Origin: Chitinophagales bacterium
Lineage (GTDB): Bacteria; Bacteroidota; Bacteroidia; Chitinophagales; UBA10324
Direction: 5' to 3'
DNA length: 5,281 bases
Assembly: GCA_026786335.1 (NCBI GenBank)
Contig: JAJAYG010000166.1
Location: 1-5,281 of the forward strand
The position numbers and the translations under genes were made by a program. Positions within the stretch are counted from its first letter, which is position 1; every line of letters starts with the position of its first letter. Positions 1-5,281 of this stretch are shown one piece after another. The notes under the pieces are model-generated. The model made no database searches, was not told where the DNA came from, and worked only from the letters and a program-made list of their open reading frames with translations.

Positions 1-1
1 A

Positions 2-871
2 TATGAAGATCGTGGAAGAGATATTGTAATTGATCACTCAGGAAATATTTTACTTACAGGTTTTACACAAAGCGATACTGGCATTGCAACACCGGGCACC
101 TGGATGCAAGAGCATTTTTTTGGTATTGACAGCACGGGGTATTATTCTCTCGATGTATTTATAACAAAGTATGATACTTCCGGAAAAAGGAAATGGGGAA
201 CTTATTTTGGTGACACACTGAGCGAAACTTCACGAAGCATAGCAGTTAATTCTGGAAATGAAATTTTTGTTACGGGCGCAACTTTTAGCAATAAAGGCAT
301 TGCTTACAACGATCCTTATCAATATTCTCTGGGCGGAACCTCCGATGCATGGTATGCTAAGTTTGATTCTACAGGTAACCTTGTTTTCAGCTCTTATTTT
401 GGTGGCAGTAATGAAGAACAGGTTGGAGGTTATGGTTTTATAATTCGTGTTGATGATGATGATAATTTTTACCTCTGCAGTTCAACTGCCAGCAGTGACA
501 GCATTGCAACCCCCGATGCGTATCAATTGCAGAACGCAGGAGCGTTCGATGTTTTTATTGCAAAATTTTTAGATACCGTTTACTACGTTGGCGATGAAGA
601 TATTCTTACATCAACAAACAATCAGTCATTAAATATTCATCCAAACCCTGCTCATGATTTTTTTGATTTAAAATTTAATTCGTTAGAAAACGCTGATGCT
701 GTTGTAAAAATTTTTTCGGTGGAAGGAAAACTGATGCTCAATAAAATTCAAATTGTTCAGCAGGGAGAAAACGAATTTGAGTTGCATTTATCTTCAATGA
801 GTAAAGGAATTTTTCTGGTAACTGTTTTTGATGGAAAGAAAATTTATACTGCGAAGTTGATGGTGGAATAA
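2..871 (+). CDS. Secreted SBBP-type beta-propeller repeat protein with T9SS type A sorting domain (5' end missing)
   Basis: The reading frame is open from base 2, so this is the last 289 codons of a longer gene. The Met codon at 104 is internal, because repeat sequence continues upstream of it. The visible part holds about three imperfect repeats of roughly 60 residues. Each has a strand like DIVIDHSGNILLTG or SIAVNSGNEIFVTG, then a segment like IATPDAYQ, then DVFITKYDTSG or DAWYAKFDSTG, and the first two end in TYFG or SYFG. This is the pattern of SBBP (seven-bladed beta-propeller) repeats. The last 80 or so residues (from about base 629) match a Por secretion-tail domain: LNIHPNPAHD, a central VKIFSVEGKLM strand, then SKGIFLVTVFDGKKIYTAKLMVE. 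Known members are exported by Sec, cross the outer membrane by T9SS, and lose this tail when attached to the surface or released. The role of this protein (adhesin, matrix or other) is not shown. The gene converges on the receptor gene with a 14 bp gap. Confidence 0.9.
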   Translation, partial: YEDRGRDIVIDHSGNILLTGFTQSDTGIATPGTWMQEHFFGIDSTGYYSLDVFITKYDTSGKRKWGTYFGDTLSETSRSIAVNSGNEIFVTGATFSNKGIAYNDPYQYSLGGTSDAWYAKFDSTGNLVFSSYFGGSNEEQVGGYGFIIRVDDDDNFYLCSSTASSDSIATPDAYQLQNAGAFDVFIAKFLDTVYYVGDEDILTSTNNQSLNIHPNPAHDFFDLKFNSLENADAVVKIFSVEGKLMLNKIQIVQQGENEFELHLSSMSKGIFLVTVFDGKKIYTAKLMVE

Positions 872-885
872 ATCAATATACGGAT

Positions 886-3222
886 TTAGAATTTCCAACT
901 ATAGCTTGCAAACGGAAGAAACTTAAAGAGCGTGTGTGATTCTATATAAGGGACGAATCCGATTTCTGTACCATTCTTGTAAATTGAACTTTGCTGCGAT
1001 TCTAAATAGAATGGGTTTACTCTTCCATACACATTGTACATGCCTATTGTCAATTTACTCTTATTTCCTCTATGGGTATTAAGATTTTTAGTGAGCGCAA
1101 CATCAAGCCGGTGATAGGCAGGCAAGCGTTCATTATTTACTGAAGAGTAATGGTAAATGTAATTTCCATCTGGATCCAAATAGATTGCATCTGGCAGCGT
1201 TACAGGTCGGCTGCTGAGAAAAACCCAATTTGCTGTAAGTAACCATGCATTACTTAAATCATGATTGATTACGATTCCAAATTCATGACGGTTATCGTAT
1301 TTTGATGGAAACCAATTGCCATTGTTTAAGGTACTGAATTGTCTATAGTTCCAGGCAAGAGTATATTCAATCCAACCATTCCATTTTCCTTGCGGCTTCT
1401 CCAACAAAAACTCAAAGCCATACATTTTACCTATGCCATTTGTTTCAACCAACTCATTCCAGCTTTGCGATGTATTGAAAAAAGTAATTGAACCCGGTTT
1501 GTAATTGATCAGATTATTCATGTGCTTGTAATATGATTCAAGTGTAAATCTCAAACCGGTATTAGCAAGTAACGTTTTATATCCGATTGAAAACTGCTCT
1601 GAATGTTCGGGCAGCATTTGAGTACTTATAGGAATCCAAATATCGTTTGGTAATCCTGCGCCATTGCCACTGAGTAGATGTACAGTTTGATTCATTACTG
1701 AGTATGACAATTCTATCTCCGATCCATTTTTCATGTTCATACCTAAAGACAAGCGTGGTTCGAAAAAGAAATAAGTCGAATCCTTAGCAAGGTAGGTGAA
1801 TGCTCTTCCACCGAGTGATAACGAATACCATTTCAAAAACCTAACCCGATCATTAATATAAACAGCAAATGAGGATGCCTGAATCAAAGTATCATTTCCC
1901 GGAGGATAAATATTTGTTATTTCTGAATTATTTTCAAAAAGCGATAAGCTGTTAGGATGAAACCAATGATATGCAACTGCTGCCCCGAAATTCAATTGCT
2001 GTGATGGTAAAGAAAAATCAAAATCAGGTTTGAAAGTAATCTCGCTGATGTCTGAAGCATTCGTTGCAACAAACAGATCAGAAGAAGTTGATCCACTGCT
2101 TGATTCCTGTTCGGTAAAATTCTTAATCGAAAATCTGTAGTGATTATAGTTAAAAAGATAGTTGCTGAAAAGTTTGGAAGAAATTATTTTGGTATAGCGG
2201 AAGGCGCCAGTTTCATTTCCCCATATAAGTTTGAATTTTCCGGTGTAGGGCTGGTCATTATTTTTCGTAAAAAGGTAATCGTTGCCATGATAAAAACTAA
2301 GGAACATTTGATCGCCATTCTTCAATCGCTGATTGGCTTTGAAATTTACGTCGTACATCCAGTAATTAAGGTATGAGTCAATAGTTTGTTTTTTAAAAGC
2401 AAAATATGTTGGCAGTAGTAATAAACCGAGATAGGATGTTCGCACAGAGATTATGTATGATGAAGTATCTTTCTTGATTGGTCCTTCAAATGTAAGGTGT
2501 GAACTGATTAAACCGATTGATGCTTTACCACCAAATTTTTTCTTATTTCCCTCTTTCATTGTCACATCAATTATTGAGGAAAGGCGACCACCATATTTGG
2601 GAGGAAATCCACCTTTGATGAGAGTAACATTCTTTACTGCATCGGGATTAAATATGGAAAGGAAACCAAACAAATGCGCGGTGTTGTAAACAGTAGAGCC
2701 ATCAAGCAACACAAGGTTTTGATCGGGGCTGCCACCCCTTACCGAGATTCCTGCTGTTCCCTCTGTCCCCTGGCTTACACCAGGAGTTAATGTGAGTGCT
2801 TTAATAATATCAGTTTCTCCCATCAATGCGGGAAGTTTTTCAATTTGCATCATCGGAATGGTTACTATCCCGAACTGTGGAGAAATGGATATTGGTTCAC
2901 TTGCGATAATAATTTCGTGTAAAGAAGAAACATTGAGATAAAAGTTGATGGACGTATCGCTACTTATAAAAAAAGAAATCGTATCTCTTTCAAATCCTAC
3001 ATAGCTTGCAATTAGCGACACTCTGCCTCGAACAACAATCAATTGGTAAAACCCAAATTGATTTGTGGATGCACCAGATGCGCCATCACTCAAAATAATA
3101 TTAGCGCCAATCAAAGGTTCACCACTTGACTTTTCAAGAACATAGCCACTCATAGTTGCCTTTTGTGCCATGAGACGATAAGAGCAGTTAATAAGAAGCA
3201 GAAATAAAAACAAATTTCTCAT
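886..3222 (-). CDS. TonB-dependent outer-membrane receptor with carboxypeptidase-D-like N-terminal domain
   Basis: This 778-residue protein is a complete TonB-dependent receptor, which imports a ligand across the outer membrane using TonB/ExbBD energy. A hydrophobic signal peptide covers residues 1-19, with likely cleavage in RLMA/QKAT. Residues about 22-98 form a carboxypeptidase-D regulatory-like beta domain (SGYVLEKSSGEPLIGANI, then ASYVGFERD). A TonB-box-like segment, LHEIIIASE, follows at about 101-109. The plug spans about 120-222, with the typical ALTLTPGV, ISVRGGSPDQNLVLLDG and IKGGFPPKYGGRLSSIIDV signatures. The rest is a 22-stranded-type barrel rich in aromatic residues and ends in a terminal Phe (SYSWKF), as expected for BAM-assembled proteins. 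Length is normal for the subgroup next to DUF4249 genes. The start ATG lies 9 bp after the DUF4249 stop, so the two are almost certainly co-transcribed. The substrate cannot be read from sequence; this is not clearly a SusC, since no SusD gene is adjacent. Confidence 0.95.
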   Translation of the reverse strand: MRNLFLFLLLINCSYRLMAQKATMSGYVLEKSSGEPLIGANIILSDGASGASTNQFGFYQLIVVRGRVSLIASYVGFERDTISFFISSDTSINFYLNVSSLHEIIIASEPISISPQFGIVTIPMMQIEKLPALMGETDIIKALTLTPGVSQGTEGTAGISVRGGSPDQNLVLLDGSTVYNTAHLFGFLSIFNPDAVKNVTLIKGGFPPKYGGRLSSIIDVTMKEGNKKKFGGKASIGLISSHLTFEGPIKKDTSSYIISVRTSYLGLLLLPTYFAFKKQTIDSYLNYWMYDVNFKANQRLKNGDQMFLSFYHGNDYLFTKNNDQPYTGKFKLIWGNETGAFRYTKIISSKLFSNYLFNYNHYRFSIKNFTEQESSSGSTSSDLFVATNASDISEITFKPDFDFSLPSQQLNFGAAVAYHWFHPNSLSLFENNSEITNIYPPGNDTLIQASSFAVYINDRVRFLKWYSLSLGGRAFTYLAKDSTYFFFEPRLSLGMNMKNGSEIELSYSVMNQTVHLLSGNGAGLPNDIWIPISTQMLPEHSEQFSIGYKTLLANTGLRFTLESYYKHMNNLINYKPGSITFFNTSQSWNELVETNGIGKMYGFEFLLEKPQGKWNGWIEYTLAWNYRQFSTLNNGNWFPSKYDNRHEFGIVINHDLSNAWLLTANWVFLSSRPVTLPDAIYLDPDGNYIYHYSSVNNERLPAYHRLDVALTKNLNTHRGNKSKLTIGMYNVYGRVNPFYLESQQSSIYKNGTEIGFVPYIESHTLFKFLPFASYSWKF

Positions 3223-3231
3223 TGAAATTAC

Positions 3232-4146
3232 TTAGGGAATGTATTCAAATACAGATTCATTGTAGGCATAAAAAATTCCAATTGCGTTTGTAAAATTGCT
3301 ATACTGAATTGCCGGCTCAATGAAATAATTTTCAATACCTGCCGGCTGATAACTGGAAGAAGAATACTTGAAATAGTTTTCATCAATCGCCGCAATGGTG
3401 AAGAAATATTTTAAGTAAGGAAATTCACCAATTGAATCTGTATAATTTCTGGTAGTAACCAATTGAAAGCCAACGACACTGTTATCGAAACAATCATCAA
3501 GAACTAAAAGGTTGTTTAATCCCGGGCCATACTTCAGGCAAACTTCTGATTCGGCGTCAGAAAAATTTCTGATGTCAAGAAAATCATTCTCCCACTTTCC
3601 CGATTGTTTCACATTAGTTACTGTCATTCTATAATAGTTGTTTTCAATCGGGTCAGTTAAATCAAAATTGAATGCAACGCCCTCATAGTCGTTGTATGCA
3701 ATGATTCCGTCCTTCGAAAAACCTGTGTTGCTAATTTGCGGCGATTTTGGAATCACAACTTCACTTGATAAAGCATCAGTAAACCCTGTTGCTTTCACGA
3801 TGATGTAGTAACTGTTGTTAACTTCCGGAATGAATTCTGGTTTTGCGGTATACGTTCCGTTGCCCTGATCTTGCAGTGTATCAACGAGAAGATTATTTTC
3901 ATAGAGTTCAACAACCGCATTTCTAATGATGAGTTCTGAGTCAGAAAAATATACCGTATCAGTAGGGTTCAATGATTTTGTGATGGTTGCGCTAACTCCG
4001 TTTTGAGGAGAGATGCTACAAAAGATTACTAACTGAACTTTATAATCATTTGCAATATTTAAATCAACTGTTTTATTGCACGAGGAAAAGCAAAAAAGAA
4101 CTAACATGCAAATTAAGATGAATCTAAGATTTACATTTTCTTTCAT
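3232..4146 (-). CDS. DUF4249-family lipoprotein, partner of the adjacent TonB-dependent receptor
   Basis: This is a 304-residue lipoprotein when started at the ATG at 4146. That start gives a short basic N-terminus, a hydrophobic stretch (FILICMLVLFCF) and a lipobox-like FSSC with the lipidated Cys at residue 23. The frame stays open upstream to 4251, but a longer start would bury the signal peptide behind 29-35 extra residues and would translate through a terminator-like hairpin, so it is rejected. After the Cys come a DLNI...YKVQLVIFCSISP strand, an Ig-like region with AVVELYENN, GNGTYTA and NSYYIIVKATGF, an EVVIPKSP linker and a C-terminal half ending in YNESVFEYIP. This order resembles DUF4249 proteins of Bacteroidota, which are typically encoded beside a TonB-dependent receptor as here. 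The DUF4249 name is recognised from pattern, not from a search. Biochemical function is unknown; an inferred role is a surface or periplasmic accessory to ligand uptake. No Shine-Dalgarno sequence precedes the start; the upstream bases are A/T-rich. Confidence 0.85.
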   Translation of the reverse strand: MKENVNLRFILICMLVLFCFSSCNKTVDLNIANDYKVQLVIFCSISPQNGVSATITKSLNPTDTVYFSDSELIIRNAVVELYENNLLVDTLQDQGNGTYTAKPEFIPEVNNSYYIIVKATGFTDALSSEVVIPKSPQISNTGFSKDGIIAYNDYEGVAFNFDLTDPIENNYYRMTVTNVKQSGKWENDFLDIRNFSDAESEVCLKYGPGLNNLLVLDDCFDNSVVGFQLVTTRNYTDSIGEFPYLKYFFTIAAIDENYFKYSSSSYQPAGIENYFIEPAIQYSNFTNAIGIFYAYNESVFEYIP

Positions 4147-4152
4147 AGAATT

Positions 4153-4200
4153 AAAAAGAACGAGAGTTCCGCTGTAGAATTGTACAACAGCGGGACTCTC
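4153..4200 (-). terminator. Rho-independent terminator-like hairpin after the uncharacterised lipoprotein gene
   Basis: Arms at 4162-4175 and 4187-4200 are 14 bases each and pair at 13 positions around an 11-base loop. On the minus strand the arms read GAGAGTCCCGCTGT and ACAGCGGAACTCTC, with one C-A mismatch, and are followed by GTTCTTTTT (4161-4153). The T-rich tail exists only on the minus strand, so termination is expected for transcripts of the lipoprotein gene, whose stop is about 30 bases upstream. The T run ends six bases before the DUF4249 ATG. That is too close for a promoter between them, so the hairpin must also sit in the leader of any DUF4249 transcript started upstream. Confidence 0.75.
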
Positions 4201-4223
4201 TTGATTAAAAACCTTACGGTTTA

Positions 4224-4251
4224 CAAAAATCATGGGTAGTTTGTATAGCAA
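4224..4251 (-). promoter_or_regulatory. Possible Bacteroidota-type promoter for the DUF4249/receptor operon (weak)
   Basis: On the minus strand a TTG (4251-4249) is followed after 17 bases by GATTTTTG (4231-4224). This differs by one base from the Bacteroidota -7 consensus TAnnTTTG, and the spacing is within the range described for Flavobacterium promoters. It would lie across the end of the upstream lipoprotein gene and start transcription just before the hairpin. Such matches arise easily by chance in AT-rich DNA; the call rests mainly on the need for a promoter upstream of the hairpin. Confidence 0.2.
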
Positions 4252-5201
4252 TATTTGTAAGACCCTCCACTATTTTCTTGTAGCCGGTGAGTATTGGAAC
4301 CTGTAACAAAATAGTATGTGCAATCTACGCCTATGCACGAGTTAATTGTTTGTTGTATGTCTGCTACATTACTTTTTGATTCATTTACAGCGTATGTTTC
4401 ATTGGAAGGCAACCCAAGAAAATACTTAAGATAAGTCCCTGCGCCGTCACAGTAAAGATTGTTGACTTTGTAGTCGAGCCATATACCCAAAGTTTTCTTT
4501 CTCGATTTGGTTCTTATTACAATGTCGCTATAGATGGGTGGAGTGTTGGTGGTGGTCATTTCACCACGTAGTTTCTTGTTTGAAGTATATATGTTTTCAC
4601 AAGTTCTGATCTCTTCACGTAGCATTTCAGAATGCCTTGCTATATCATAGACTTTGAGCCCTTGTATATTCGATACGTTTATTTTATTTAAGTCAAGGGA
4701 CTCCAACTCTGTAGAAGGGAATTCATAGACATGATCATAATTTAGAAAGTAAGCTTCATTTCCAATTTGAATGATTCCATCTTCACTTGTTAAATATGAG
4801 AGTAGATGTGAATCAACTTCGGGTTCCAATAGTTGCTCTCCATTAAGCTGAACCACTTCACAAACCGATTCATATTGTGATAAATCAGGCAAAGAATTTT
4901 CAAGAGTTGATGCCCGATCAACTAGCTCAAGGTATTTTTTCCTTTGAGAAGTAAATCCTTCGAAATAAGGGGGGCTAACATCTAAAGTTGATTGGTTCTT
5001 ATGAAGTATTATAATTGCCGCTTCAAAATCAGCCATTGAACCGAACACGAGGAAACTGTTTTTCACACTCACATTTACTCCTGCTGCCTTCAGAATGTTA
5101 CTCTGTTGCTCGCCAAAGTTGGCCTTCTTGCAGGAGAAATAAGTAGTTGCTGTAATAATCGCAAACATAGGAACCAGAACAAAAAATATTTTACGTTTCA
5201 T
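4230..5201 (-). CDS. Uncharacterised Bacteroidota lipoprotein with Cys-containing C-terminal region
   Basis: The product is 323 residues and its function is not recognised. The N-terminus is a lipoprotein signal: MKRK, a hydrophobic core (IFFVLVPMFAIITATT) and YFSC, with the predicted lipidated Cys at residue 24 followed by KK. Residues 49-66 (SFLVFGSMADFEAAIIIL) and 80-92 (FEGFTSQRKKYLE) look like a conserved helical pattern seen in hypothetical Bacteroidota lipoproteins. Residues 136-161 contain YLTSEDGIIQIGNEAYFLN, a second pattern I associate with the same kind of protein. These matches are from memory, not a search. The C-terminal part, from about residue 225, is different: basic TKSRKK, then aromatic and Gly/Asn-rich sequence with five of the protein's seven Cys lying at 201, 251, 289, 294 and 318, compatible with disulfides after export. 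The chosen start at 5201 gives the complete signal peptide. A terminator-like hairpin follows the stop, so the gene is probably transcribed alone. No enzymatic motif was found. Confidence 0.8.
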   Translation of the reverse strand: MKRKIFFVLVPMFAIITATTYFSCKKANFGEQQSNILKAAGVNVSVKNSFLVFGSMADFEAAIIILHKNQSTLDVSPPYFEGFTSQRKKYLELVDRASTLENSLPDLSQYESVCEVVQLNGEQLLEPEVDSHLLSYLTSEDGIIQIGNEAYFLNYDHVYEFPSTELESLDLNKINVSNIQGLKVYDIARHSEMLREEIRTCENIYTSNKKLRGEMTTTNTPPIYSDIVIRTKSRKKTLGIWLDYKVNNLYCDGAGTYLKYFLGLPSNETYAVNESKSNVADIQQTINSCIGVDCTYYFVTGSNTHRLQENSGGSYKYCYTNYP

Positions 5202-5235
5202 TGTTTAAAGATTTAAGATTAAAGAATTAATTTTT

Positions 5236-5281
5236 TTATGCGCCGCAACTACGCCTGCTTTTGGCTTCGCCATCCCTTAAC
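5236..5281. other. GC-rich segment at the window edge, identity unknown
   Basis: Bases 5239-5281 have 25 G/C of 43, against 4 of 37 in the adjoining leader 5202-5238. On the minus strand one frame is open from the edge for 14 codons to a TAA at 5238-5236, so this could be the tail of an upstream gene. On the plus strand an ATG at 5238 opens a frame that also runs off the edge. An interspersed intergenic repeat is a third possibility. Only weak internal pairing is seen (TGGC-TTC-GCCA at 5262-5272). The sequence present cannot decide among these. Confidence 0.3.

Noticed and set aside
104..106. ATG at 104 as the true start of the propeller gene
   Set aside because: The frame continues upstream to the window edge and encodes part of another propeller repeat (IVIDHSGNILLTGFTQSDTG), so the ATG is internal.
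258..443. 61-codon plus-strand frame inside the propeller gene
   Set aside because: It lies in another frame of a gene with clear repeat motifs and matches no recognisable family.
869..888. Short palindrome TAAATC...GATTTA joining the two convergent stop codons, as a possible bidirectional terminator
   Set aside because: The stem is only 6 bp and A/T-rich with an 8-base loop and no T tract on either side. It is explained by the two TAA stops and chance, so no terminator is called in the 14 bp gap.
2140..2376. 78-codon plus-strand frame opposite the receptor gene
   Set aside because: It is antisense to well-conserved barrel coding sequence, with no family signature or start signal.
2453..2689. 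78-codon plus-strand frame opposite the receptor plug region
   Set aside because: It is antisense to the plug and early barrel; its composition is that of a shadow frame.
886..3222. Receptor as a SusC-type glycan importer
   Set aside because: No SusD gene or carbohydrate-active enzyme is adjacent, and the partner resembles DUF4249. The N-terminal carboxypeptidase-D-like domain alone does not define SusC.
5202..5260. Promoter of TTG/TAnnTTTG type ahead of the uncharacterised lipoprotein gene
   Set aside because: A TTG is present on the minus strand, but no -7 box with fewer than two mismatches occurs at suitable spacing in the AT-rich leader.

Overview
The window is AT-rich DNA from a member of the Bacteroidota, probably an environmental Sphingobacteriia-, Chitinophagia- or Saprospiria-like lineage. 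The evidence is a type IX secretion (T9SS) C-terminal sorting domain, a TonB-dependent receptor with an N-terminal carboxypeptidase-D-like domain, a DUF4249-type lipoprotein beside it, Cys-anchored lipoprotein signals and no Shine-Dalgarno-like sequence before the starts. No genus can be assigned from this sequence.

Layout: (1) positions 2-871, plus strand: the 3' part of a gene for a secreted beta-propeller-repeat (SBBP-type) protein ending in a T9SS type A sorting domain; its start lies upstream of the window. (2) 886-5201, minus strand: three genes read right to left. First is an uncharacterised Cys-containing lipoprotein (4230-5201), then a DUF4249-family lipoprotein (3232-4146), then an outer-membrane TonB-dependent receptor (886-3222). 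The first two are separated by a strong hairpin with a T-rich tail, so the lipoprotein is probably its own unit. The DUF4249 and receptor genes are 9 bp apart and form a two-gene operon. (3) 5202-5281: a short AT-rich leader, then an abruptly GC-rich stretch that runs off the window.

The receptor and DUF4249 protein most likely act together at the outer membrane: a TonB-powered channel and a lipoprotein partner for an unknown substrate. The propeller protein is convergent with this operon and need not be functionally linked. No RNA gene, CRISPR array, insertion sequence or recognisable defence system is visible. The least ordinary points are the terminator-like hairpin only six bases before the DUF4249 start codon, the unknown lipoprotein, and the GC-rich edge segment.
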